Shown piece after piece: positions 35,701-42,055 of a stretch of 64,000 nt of DNA. The notes beneath the pieces were generated by a model. It did not search any database, was not told where the DNA came from, and saw nothing but the letters and a program-made list of their open reading frames with translations. The position numbers and the translations under genes were made by a program. How positions within the stretch are numbered: position 1 is the stretch's first letter; every line of letters begins with the position of its first letter. The DNA comes from SIG644 sp045613985. GTDB taxonomy: Bacteria > Bacillota > Clostridia > Oscillospirales > CAG-272. The stretch is taken from positions 56,999 through 120,998 of the forward strand of contig JAZLCA010000036.1 in assembly GCA_045613985.1 (NCBI GenBank), given 5' to 3'.

Positions 35701-37047
35701 ATTCTCCTCGGTAGCGGCGTTGGTGGACTCATCGAAGTAGATGATGGTCTCACCGAACAGAAGATAAGGCGTCTTGACACCGTTGATGGACGCAACCGAC
35801 ATCGCGCCCTGATAAGTGGAGGGCGAGCCGACCGTCGCAGTGTCGGGGTTGGTCGTCAGACCCAGGTTACCGTTACGGTCCGAACCGTAAGCCGAGTTGA
35901 AGCTGTTGGAAGCCGCGACGACCAGGCTGATGCCCATCTCGCGGATGCGGTCGTATACACCGGTGACCGCCTCTTTGTCCATCTCACGGCTGAAGCCGCA
36001 GGCAGTACCCAGCGACATATTGATGACGTCAACGCCCAGAACAACGCAGTCCTCCAGGGCCGCCAGAATCCAAGAGGTGTAGGCGGATTCTTTGACGTCG
36101 GAGAAGATCTTCATAGAAACGAGCTGTGCGTTGGGTGCAACACCGCGAATGGTATCGTCGTGTCCGACGATAACGCCCGATACGTGAGTACCGTGGTTAT
36201 TGTGCAACGAATAAACGTCTGCATCCTCATCGGCATAGTCGAAGGAGAAGGGCACCTTGTCGCTGACGTAAACGTCGTCCGCGGTAAGACCGGGCATCAA
36301 AGACATCGCCTTGGTATCACCCAGAAGCTTTGCGACCTCGTCCTTGGTCAGCCCCAGCTTGGTGGAAGAGAAGTTGGCCATAGAGAAGGCGCTGTGCGTG
36401 TAGTCCAGACCGGTATCCAGAACGGCGACCAGCATACCCGAGCCGTCGTAAGCAAAGCCGGTACTGTCGAAAATACCCGTGGCCTCGTCAAAGTTGACCT
36501 CGTTTTCGACCAGTTTGGTCTCGGCGACGTTGTAAACCTCACCGACGATAGCCATCGCCTCGTTGCCCAGAGTACGAACGACCGTCTCAAAGTCAGAGGC
36601 CTGAATGACGATCTCAAAGCCGCTGAGCACCGTGGCGTAATTCTTACCCGTCAAGTACTTGACGTTGCAATCATCCAATGCAGCCAAAATATTCTTTTTG
36701 TCCTCACCGATGCGGTCGCGGATCTGTTGCGCCTGCTCGGTCAGCGCAAACTCACCGATGGTCACCGATTTATCCGTCTGCTGATACGCATCCACAATGG
36801 CGGGATCGTTCAGTTTAACGATAACGGAAATTTGGTCGGTGTCCTTGACAGTATCCGGCAAGCGATAGATGACGTCGCTGTTGAGGTAATCCTCAAAATT
36901 CGTCGTGATATCGCCATTGAATTTGCTGATGTAACTCGCTGCCGATGCCGTGATCTCCCCGACACCGGGACCGGTAAACAGCAGTGTCAACAGCAACAAC
37001 ATACTCAGTGCCGCAAGTGACACTCTTTGGAACGTTTTGGTTTTCAT
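29728..37047 (-). CDS. Membrane-anchored subtilase with BspA-type LRR array
   Basis: A 2439-residue secreted S8 protease. Domains in order: signal peptide (cleavage near residue 37), an I9-like propeptide (about 70-180), and the subtilisin domain with catalytic Asp211, His285 (HGTHVSG), oxyanion Asn381 and Ser606 (GTSMACP). A protease-associated domain is inserted at about 455-555. Fn3-like and Big2-type beta domains follow to about residue 1400, then BspA-type leucine-rich repeats (LRR_5; 'IGEYAFxxxTxLxxVxIxxxVxxIG' pattern, about 1450-2160). A transmembrane helix lies near 2375-2395, and the tail is acidic. The mature triad is complete, so it should be active outside the cell, anchored to the membrane. 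The plus-strand open frame across it is a shadow (see rejected). Confidence 0.93.
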   Translation of the reverse strand: MKTKTFQRVSLAALSMLLLLTLLFTGPGVGEITASAASYISKFNGDITTNFEDYLNSDVIYRLPDTVKDTDQISVIVKLNDPAIVDAYQQTDKSVTIGEFALTEQAQQIRDRIGEDKKNILAALDDCNVKYLTGKNYATVLSGFEIVIQASDFETVVRTLGNEAMAIVGEVYNVAETKLVENEVNFDEATGIFDSTGFAYDGSGMLVAVLDTGLDYTHSAFSMANFSSTKLGLTKDEVAKLLGDTKAMSLMPGLTADDVYVSDKVPFSFDYADEDADVYSLHNNHGTHVSGVIVGHDDTIRGVAPNAQLVSMKIFSDVKESAYTSWILAALEDCVVLGVDVINMSLGTACGFSREMDKEAVTGVYDRIREMGISLVVAASNSFNSAYGSDRNGNLGLTTNPDTATVGSPSTYQGAMSVASINGVKTPYLLFGETIIYFDESTNAATEENNFFEEILPEGVDSMDFEFVTIPGAGREADYMGVDVKGKIVLVERGFNTFEEKANAAQKNGAAGVIIYNNVSGDIKMNIGTAEVPVCSIKQDDGKLLAAHKTGTIKISRNQTSGPFMSDFSSWGPTPDLGIKPEITAHGGNILSAVTGGSYDRLSGTSMACPNMAGVIALLRQHVMDKYPDIANDPVEVNARINRLLMSTADIVLNTNGLPYAVRKQGAGLANLTQASQTPAYILTYDRVDGSVMDKSKIELGDDPTKSGVYTLTFAIQNFEGAALSYNLSAHVMTEGVSDTKTSHGETTVTEDGYLLSPTVTFTVENGTQNGNTITVNGNSTAKVTVTITLSDADKTYLDESFKNGMYVEGFVVLDAVSGTDIDLNVPYLAFYGDWTVAPLFDRDYFETNADELDDSIAQEDKNMADAYATRPIGGVSEDYVNYLGSYYFLQNPAATKIISASRDYIALSNVEGTVHSLRFVWTGLLRNAERIEISITDDATGEVIYSKTEHDVRKSYGDGGSIYPANVKIEFDVGEHNLKNNTEYTVRLVGYLDYGDGGIDTNQKNVFEFPFVTDFEAPAITDCEFFTEYDKDLKKNRLYARIAVYDNHYTMAMMLGYVAQTTVDGQLSYEMKSFDQYLTPVYSVRDGVTYVEYELTDHIQDIKNNSVHKNTFTVACYDYALNEATYEISLPDEFLDFYFEESEITLSPNELYNLTPQMYPGTEWGELLHYASSNPAVATVVNDKIIATGSGTATITAYEKNDDGTNGKSTSIKVTVLSEGDEGFMYYDKPVADVFELIGFDTLKAYYQLDSSERELGETGDYTVLNKHSLKFYPSESIQLHYKLDAYFPKNTTVEFSSSNDRIVTIDDQGVITAQAEGFASITVQVMMDGNPTYYSQSLDIEVKDPFITSAPALSHYFGLGGVVEIPDTLLITQIGQYAFTNYNYVLKTEEDIISEDEPDLTKPMYIGDNTITKVIIPEGVEVIGPYAFAGLTALQEVVLPSTLESIEYGAFYGCTSLKKVTGIENVKLINKDAFFGCNITGTLSLDNARAVGDYAFANNKNIKEIILPETLQSIGEYAFYGNTKLETVTVKAEKVKYGPYVFAECTSLTAIEINTGVIPTGAFNGAEKLSKVTIGKDVASIGEYAFKDTAVTAFTVAEGNKTYKAQKEQSYLVSADGKTLLLVAPYVKGEFKPAEQTITTIGKGAFSSNGRRASGVTHIIMPNVTVIEDYAFAYCNFIESLQLGKVTHIGDYAFFNSNIGEYCDIPALDSVKEIGKYAFAYTKITSLDIPAGMVIGEGAFTECSKLQSVVIGDDVIIGKAAFMLDRFQNSQLIRDPEYPNNKYYSFEYLSSLTSLTIGDRVVIGESAFMGASKLVGVTLGEGVTIGDLAFYNACSLKNMDLSKVVSIGKMAFSGDELYMYGDENQNSYALTEDGQMVYKYYAAKLEAVDLSAAEFIGEQAFLYCKQLASVKLGDKITEVPSMAFYECENLTDINLDHVVTIKTNAFVATALTEIALPKVERIEKYAFVYCDDLTKVTLNANGTHIEEGAFAYCSALATVENDAAVTAVGPYAFAYTAIVSIDLTAAESIGDHAFLKQELTDFEVKLGTALTELGENPFSLCRVKPFSTVQKVPFNGKEYEIEVYTYDISETVFVIDGSLYYRVPNGLELVTYAGLDNDNVVVADNTVRITAMAFAGADVVRVELPHTLASIGHKAFFDCNRLSVVVFTGYEAPNLEEEFDASYYESYDNLPATGSYDFTLWTGEGVTKEALGIVPYYMWNLTDGKYCNVYYGANFVDYIGKVDSYIAMVRPSNGQYYDTFIYGKYFAVTYDGSVAADDTTLAAIAAINKLVELTQNGGMIKPEHEPLVVAARQAYDKIATKEQQALVTNLTALLSAEDRIASFKDTEVEPEPMPPVVEEEKDATMALTIVVIVESVLLAAIAVWAVLWYVAQKRKTGDDENAPETQESQDSQDSAEDDEASVEEESVQTSETEKEQE

Positions 37048-37113
37048 TGAATAATTGCCTTTCTTCTTTATTATAATGTGTCAAAAGTCAAAAGTTAAAA
37101 ACATACAGGATAC

Positions 37114-37142
37114 ATTATAACACAAACGAATTCACATTGCAA
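37114..37142 (-). promoter_or_regulatory. Sigma-A promoter of the subtilase(-opp) unit
   Basis: Minus strand: TTGCAA (37137-37142), 17-nt spacer, TATAAT (37114-37119). It is the only convincing promoter seen upstream of the protease-lipoprotein-opp genes. The 338-base gap 37048-37385 also carries the divergent promoter at 37296-37324; nothing else was recognised there. Confidence 0.8.
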
Positions 37143-37295
37143 GACTTTTCTTTGTAAAAAGGCTATTTTTTTGCAAAGAAATCAATCCCTGTTTCCTTTT
37201 TTCTTCGTCCTCCTCAGAAAGCTTTTCCGAAAATTCGCCTCACGTTCACAAGCGCGTCACCCAACCTCACCCACGCAGGAAAAAGCATCAATCTC

Positions 37296-37324
37296 TTGAC
37301 TTTCCCCGTCCCGTGTGTTATAAT
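37296..37324 (+). promoter_or_regulatory. Sigma-A promoter of the polyferredoxin operon
   Basis: TTGACT (37296-37301), 17-nt spacer, TATAAT (37319-37324). Transcription would start near 37331, which rules out the earlier in-frame ATG-like start at 37296 for the next gene. Confidence 0.85.
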
Positions 37325-37385
37325 GATTTTGTATTGCTTAATGTCTTCGGCGTTCTGCGCCGGGAAAGGATGGCCTGTACCGTTC

Positions 37386-38237
37386 ATGTCAAAACAAACC
37401 ATCAAACGAATCCATATTGCCTACGGTGTCGTGCTGACGCTTCTGATCCTGACCGTCGGCGCAGCTCTCATCCTGTCTTGTCTGGATATTTACCGCAGCG
37501 GTGACCGCCCCTTTTCTACCGAAAGCGTCAAAACGCATTTTTCCGCCATTGCCCTGCCCGTTTATCTTTGCATTGTCTGGGCCGTGGGCGGTTTTGTGCT
37601 GGCAGTTGCCCTTCCCCTTGAAAAAGGCAAGCTCAAATCGCGCACCTCATCGAAAATCACGCTGTCGCGGCTTTCGGGCAAATTAGATCTGTCGCGCTGT
37701 CCCGCAGAGTTGGCCCGCGATATCCGCAGCCTGCGAGTATGGCGTCTCGTTTTGATACTGACCAGTACCCTCTTCTATCTCGCCGGTGCAACGCTGGCAT
37801 TGATCTACGTCCTGAACAAAAACAACTTCCCCGCCGCCGACGACCAGTTTAACGCCGAGATTCTGCGCGGCACGCTGAAAATAGCCCGCTACCTCGGTCC
37901 GCCCTTCTTTCATTCCATCGTCGTAAGTCTTCTAAATCACGGATTCCGCAAGCGCGAGATCGCTCTGACCAAAGAGGCCATCACCCTGTGTGCAACCCGT
38001 CCCGATCTTTGCCCCTCGCCCCACGAGCCCGTCGATGACAATGGCGGCCGTCCGTGTCCGATCGGAAAAATCAAGTCTGCTTTTACCAAGCACCAAAAGA
38101 CAATTTTGACCGTCGTCCGCTGTGTTGTATTGGGCGTCGGCGCATTGTTCGTCTTGCTCGGCATTTTCAACGGCGGCATGAGTGACGTCGTCCAAAAGGC
38201 CATTAAGATCTGCACGGAATGCATCGGATTGGGGTGA
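37386..38237 (+). CDS. Polytopic membrane protein beside the polyferredoxin gene
   Basis: A 283-residue protein of unknown function with four predicted transmembrane helices (about residues 12-35, 52-73, 117-140 and 252-270). The cytoplasmic or external loop near residues 195-225 carries several Cys and Pro residues ('LCATRPDLCPSPHEP'). The start at 37386 follows the promoter; upstream in-frame starts lie before or too near the transcription start. It ends 4 bases before the polyferredoxin-TlpA gene, so the two are cotranscribed, and it probably helps that redox protein in the membrane. No known family was recognised. Confidence 0.75.
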   Translation: MSKQTIKRIHIAYGVVLTLLILTVGAALILSCLDIYRSGDRPFSTESVKTHFSAIALPVYLCIVWAVGGFVLAVALPLEKGKLKSRTSSKITLSRLSGKLDLSRCPAELARDIRSLRVWRLVLILTSTLFYLAGATLALIYVLNKNNFPAADDQFNAEILRGTLKIARYLGPPFFHSIVVSLLNHGFRKREIALTKEAITLCATRPDLCPSPHEPVDDNGGRPCPIGKIKSAFTKHQKTILTVVRCVVLGVGALFVLLGIFNGGMSDVVQKAIKICTECIGLG

Positions 38238-38241
38238 TATC

Positions 38242-39780
38242 ATGAGTAAATTCACACAAAAAATCAAAGCTTGGCTGCCTTCCAAACGCAAGCTGATCCA
38301 GTTGTATTCCGCCCTGCTGTTCAACGCCAACGTCAAGGGCTTTATCAACGGACAGATCTACAAGGGCCCGCTGAAAAACGTCTGCACCCCCGGACTCAAC
38401 TGCTATTCCTGCCCCGGTGCATCGGGGGCCTGCCCGCTGGGATCGCTCCAAAACGCGCTTGGCAGCAGCGAAAAACGCACTCCTTACTACATCTTCGGCA
38501 TTCTTCTTTTGTACGGCATCCTGCTCGGTCGCTTCATCTGCGGTTTCCTTTGCCCCTTCGGTCTGATCCAGGAGCTGTTCCATAAGATCAAAACGCCAAA
38601 AATCAAAAAAGGACGTATCACACGCCTGTTGTCCTGGGTGAAATACGTCATTCTGATCTTCTTTGTGGGCATCGTTCCCATCCTCTATGGACTCCGCAAT
38701 GTTCCCCTGCCCGCTTTTTGCAAGTACATCTGCCCGGCCGGCACGCTGGAGGGCGCGATGGGCCTGCTTTCCAACAAGATCAACGCCGGCAAGCTTTCCA
38801 TGCTCGGCCCGCTGTTCACCTGGAAATTCGCCTTGATGGTAGCCATCCTTCTTGGCTCGATCTTCATGTTCCGCTTCTTCTGCCGCTTCTTGTGCCCGCT
38901 CGGTGCCTTGTACGGCCTGTTTAATAAGATCTCCATCTTCGGCATCAAGCTGGAGCCGTCGAAATGCACCTCTTGCGGTCTTTGCACCGCCAAGTGCCAG
39001 ATGGATATCCGCCACGTCGGCGACCACGAATGCATCAGCTGCGGCGAATGCATCGACGTCTGCCCCACGGGCGCCATCTCCTGGAAGGGATCGAAGCCCT
39101 TCCTTGCCCCCGCCGAGCCTTGCCTCTCCGCCGATGCAAGTGCTAAGGAGATAGAAATTGCTAAGCAGAACTTCCACGAGCAAACACGCAAAATTGCTAA
39201 GCGCAACAAGACAATCAAGATCGTCGTCGCAACCCTTATGTCCCTCCTTCTTGTCGGTACGCTCATTTACTTCAACGTCATCGACAAGCCCGCCCCCGTT
39301 GCCGTGGGCAATCAGGTCGGCGACGAATGTCCCGGCGAGGATCTTCCGCTGTTCGACGAAAACGGTCTGACGGGAGAAGCGTTCAACCCCGCCGACAACG
39401 ACGGCAAAATCACCATCATCAACTTCTGGGGCACCTGGTGCGGCGGATGTGTCAAGGAACTTCCTTATTTTGACCGCATCGCTACCGAGTTTTATCAAAG
39501 CGTCACGGTTGTCGCAGTACATACCGACCTGGATTTTGACACCGCCCCCGCCTACGTCGAGGAGCATTACAAGGATTCCTTGATGCTGTTCGCCAAGGAT
39601 TCGCTGATCGATCCGAATGACCGCTATGGCCTTGACCGCTACTACGCGGCGCTGGGCGGCATGGATCAGTACCCCATCACCCTGATTCTGGACGAACACG
39701 GCGTCATTATCTCGACCATCATGCGCGAAACGACCTACGAAGAACTCAAATCCATCATAGAAGCAAAGCTTCAAAACTGA
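38242..39780 (+). CDS. NapH-like polyferredoxin fused to a TlpA-type thioredoxin domain
   Basis: A 512-residue membrane protein. Residues 48-64 hold a Cys-rich loop (CTPGLNCYSCPGASGAC). Transmembrane helices follow with paired 'FxCxxLCP' motifs at 100-104, 160-164 and 214-218, the NapH/CcoG pattern. Two ferredoxin-type [4Fe-4S] motifs lie at C242/C245/C248/C252 and C264/C267/C270/C274. A further helix (about 325-347) leads to an outer thioredoxin/TlpA domain with active site WCGGC (C400, C403). The layout implies electron transfer from reduced cytoplasmic ferredoxin across the membrane to an outside thiol domain; the direction is inference. The start has a GGGGTGAT site. It is cotranscribed with the preceding membrane protein and ends at the bidirectional hairpin. 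Confidence 0.92.
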   Translation: MSKFTQKIKAWLPSKRKLIQLYSALLFNANVKGFINGQIYKGPLKNVCTPGLNCYSCPGASGACPLGSLQNALGSSEKRTPYYIFGILLLYGILLGRFICGFLCPFGLIQELFHKIKTPKIKKGRITRLLSWVKYVILIFFVGIVPILYGLRNVPLPAFCKYICPAGTLEGAMGLLSNKINAGKLSMLGPLFTWKFALMVAILLGSIFMFRFFCRFLCPLGALYGLFNKISIFGIKLEPSKCTSCGLCTAKCQMDIRHVGDHECISCGECIDVCPTGAISWKGSKPFLAPAEPCLSADASAKEIEIAKQNFHEQTRKIAKRNKTIKIVVATLMSLLLVGTLIYFNVIDKPAPVAVGNQVGDECPGEDLPLFDENGLTGEAFNPADNDGKITIINFWGTWCGGCVKELPYFDRIATEFYQSVTVVAVHTDLDFDTAPAYVEEHYKDSLMLFAKDSLIDPNDRYGLDRYYAALGGMDQYPITLILDEHGVIISTIMRETTYEELKSIIEAKLQN

Positions 39781-39786
39781 CAAAAA

Positions 39787-39823
39787 AAGAACCGAACGCA
39801 CCACTCGGGTGCGGTCGGTTCTT
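39787..39823. terminator. Bidirectional terminator between converging genes
   Basis: A stem AAGAACCGA-A-CGCACC with GGTGCG-G-TCGGTTCTT (one internal mismatch). It serves the polyferredoxin gene on the plus strand and the lipoprotein gene on the minus strand, where it is followed by a run of seven T. Confidence 0.8.
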
Positions 39824-39826
39824 TCA

Positions 39827-40300
39827 TTACTGTGCCTTCTTATTCAGCACGACGGTGATCTCGGTCTGACCTGCCTCAATGGCGATCTTTTCGGTGGGGT
39901 ACTCGTAGCCCTCGGGGCTGCCGCCCTCATTGATCTGGAGCGAAACGGTGCTATCGCCGGGATCGTCCATGGTGAACTTAACCACGCCGTCCTCACCCGT
40001 GACGTTGGGCTTCTTGCAAACGTCGCCAACGCAAATCTGTGCTTCGACACCTGCGATGGGGTTGCCGTCCTGATCCTTCACGGTCACAGTGTAAGTGACC
40101 TTTACAGGCTTGGCGGGTTCTTCCGGCTTATCGGTTCCGGGCTGCTCGGTGTCACCGGGCTGCTCATTTCCGGGGGTATCGCCGGGCTGCTCGTCCTTAT
40201 TCTGATCGGGATCAGCGGGAGTGTCGGTCGGGTTACCGCACGCAACCAGCATGGTCAGCGCCAGCATCAGCGCCAACACGAGTATCAAAAATCTTTTCAT
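39827..40300 (-). CDS. Small lipoprotein with a prealbumin-like domain
   Basis: A 157-residue lipoprotein of unknown function. The start at 40300 follows AAGGAG; the lipobox is MLVAC. A spacer rich in Pro, Asp, Glu and Gln (about residues 20-60) resembles cell-wall spanning linkers. It ends in one carboxypeptidase-regulatory-like beta domain ('VTVKDQDGNPIAGVEAQI'). It has its own promoter (40335-40363). Confidence 0.78.
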   Translation of the reverse strand: MKRFLILVLALMLALTMLVACGNPTDTPADPDQNKDEQPGDTPGNEQPGDTEQPGTDKPEEPAKPVKVTYTVTVKDQDGNPIAGVEAQICVGDVCKKPNVTGEDGVVKFTMDDPGDSTVSLQINEGGSPEGYEYPTEKIAIEAGQTEITVVLNKKAQ

Positions 40301-40334
40301 GATGTTTCTCCTTGTTTTGATTTGTTTTCGGTTT

Positions 40335-40363
40335 ATTATAGCATCCGTCCTGTCGTTTGGCAA
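40335..40363 (-). promoter_or_regulatory. Sigma-A promoter of the small lipoprotein gene
   Basis: Minus strand: TTGCCA (40358-40363), 17-nt spacer, TATAAT (40335-40340). Confidence 0.8.
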
Positions 40364-40386
40364 GACGTTTTTGAAAAATCGTCAGA

Positions 40387-41964
40387 TTATTCCTCCACGA
40401 AGGCCTCGTAGGTCATAATAAATTCACGCGCCGTCTCCGAAGTTACGGTAAAGGTAGCCTTGTCGATGATCGACACAGCAATCACGCCGTCATCATAGGG
40501 CAGATACGTCTTTCCGTTACACGTTACGCTCATCCCCTCGGCATTCTCAATAAATACGGTCACGTCACCCGTCGCGCGGAACTTGACGGGTTCGCCCGCC
40601 TTGGCTATGACGCGAGCCGTCGCCAGCTCGCCGCTCGGCGTCAGGGTAATAGCCGTATCACCGCCGTGAGCGAACTCATCCACGTAGCAGCAAGCGAACA
40701 GATAGGCGTTATTCTTGACCAGGTTGGCCGCGGTCACGCCCGTGGGGTTTCCGTTTTGATCAGCCGTCAAAACACCCTTACCTTCCGCATCAATGTCCCA
40801 CCAGCCCATCTGCTCGCCGCTGTTGTTGATCATATAAATCAACTCCTCGGTCAAAGGGCAGACGCCATTGCTGTCGCAAATATTCGCGTAAGCGGCAACG
40901 ATGTTGTTGTAGCTTTCCTTTTTCACCAGTTCTCCGTTCTCGTAGAACAGCTTGTACATTCTGGTCGTTTCACATATTTCGGTGAACGAAACCAAGTATT
41001 TACTGGGGGAGCTGATGCGAACGTAAACCACAGGACCGTCGGCGCTGCCGTAATGGTAGTAGCCGTCCTCCGCGCTGTAAACGATCTTAACCGACGGATC
41101 GGTGATGCTGATATCCACCAGAGCATGATTCAGATAATCGGTTTTGGGCCAAGTCGTCGGCACCTGAGTCGCAACACAATCGGTCCATTCAAGCTCAGGG
41201 ACAGGGTCAGCAATGCGTTCGATTACCAGAATCGCATTCTTTGCCGTTGCCGAACCGAGACCGATGACCATACGAAAGGTTCCGCCGGCCTCCTCATTTC
41301 CAACGCTTCCGTCTTGAATCTCAATTTCAAATGCATGATTCTCCACATCAGCGGTGCTTTCGCTAAGCACCACGTTTGCATCACCGTAATATCCCAACGA
41401 AAGCTCCGTATCCGAAATATAGCTGATGCGGTAAATGCCGCCGCGGGTCGGTGCAAAAATATAATACGACATATCGTCACGATCCATTTCGACGTAAGTA
41501 GCGCCTTCCGTGACTTGAGCGGCTTCGTAAGCCATACGATCGCCAACACTGGCAAAATACGGATAAATCGTTTGTTTGCCTCCGCTCAGACTGTACAACA
41601 CAACCGTCACCTCCGTGACGTCAGCCGTCAATTGGCAGGCTTCGGCATCATAATGCACCTCCGCCTTGGCAGCGGTGGGAATGAAGGTATAGTCTCCCTT
41701 TTCCAATTCAAAGGTGGCCTTACCCGTAGCGTCGGCCTTTTTCATGCCGACCGTCACGCCGTTTTTCTGCACCTCAACGAGCACGTCATACGAGGGAACG
41801 TTGCCTTGATAATCGGTCACGTTGATGGTATACGTCGCCTTGCCGTTCTCCTCGGTCGCCGGAGGGGTATCCGGTTCCTTCGTATCCTTACAAGCAATCG
41901 CACTCAGCAAGCCAACCGCCAGCAGCATCACCGCAAGTACGCGCAGTATTCTTTTCAAACTCAT
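40387..41964 (-). CDS. Lipoprotein with DGYYH module
   Basis: A 525-residue lipoprotein of unknown function. The start at 41964 follows AGGAG; lipobox LSAIAC. An N-terminal prealbumin-like domain is followed by a pre-peptidase-like beta domain (about residues 120-260). From about 300 comes the module shared with two other lipoproteins here: 'DGYYHYGSADGPVVYVRI', a conserved Cys/Tyr segment ('SYNNIVAAYANICD', 'LTEELIYMINN'), and 'AYLFACCYV'. A final beta domain completes the protein. An intrinsic terminator lies just before its ribosome site, so expression may depend on readthrough from the upstream lipoprotein gene or on a weak promoter not securely seen. Confidence 0.75.
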   Translation of the reverse strand: MSLKRILRVLAVMLLAVGLLSAIACKDTKEPDTPPATEENGKATYTINVTDYQGNVPSYDVLVEVQKNGVTVGMKKADATGKATFELEKGDYTFIPTAAKAEVHYDAEACQLTADVTEVTVVLYSLSGGKQTIYPYFASVGDRMAYEAAQVTEGATYVEMDRDDMSYYIFAPTRGGIYRISYISDTELSLGYYGDANVVLSESTADVENHAFEIEIQDGSVGNEEAGGTFRMVIGLGSATAKNAILVIERIADPVPELEWTDCVATQVPTTWPKTDYLNHALVDISITDPSVKIVYSAEDGYYHYGSADGPVVYVRISSPSKYLVSFTEICETTRMYKLFYENGELVKKESYNNIVAAYANICDSNGVCPLTEELIYMINNSGEQMGWWDIDAEGKGVLTADQNGNPTGVTAANLVKNNAYLFACCYVDEFAHGGDTAITLTPSGELATARVIAKAGEPVKFRATGDVTVFIENAEGMSVTCNGKTYLPYDDGVIAVSIIDKATFTVTSETAREFIMTYEAFVEE

Positions 41965-41980
41965 ATCTGCTTCTCCTATC

Positions 41981-42019
41981 AAAAAAATCATGCGGCAGCG
42001 AAAGGTCGCCGCCGCATGA
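41981..42019 (-). terminator. Terminator directly before the next gene's ribosome site
   Basis: A 9-bp stem (TCATGCGGC with GCCGCATGA, plus inner pairs) followed on the minus strand by TTTTTTT, only about 8 bases before the AGGAG of the gene starting at 41964. It terminates the TlpA lipoprotein gene but could also act as an attenuator. Confidence 0.75.
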
Positions 42020-42055
42020 CGAAATATCATTTACACTGTTACGTTTGCGGCTCGA

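Noticed and set aside
29710..37020. Plus-strand open frame of 2436 codons
   Set aside because: It lies exactly antisense and in codon register with the subtilase; it has no domain, signal peptide or ribosome site, and is explained by avoidance of TTA, CTA and TCA codons.
38203..39804. Minus-strand open frame of 533 codons over the polyferredoxin gene
   Set aside because: The plus-strand protein has multiple intact metal and thioredoxin motifs; the antisense frame shows none.
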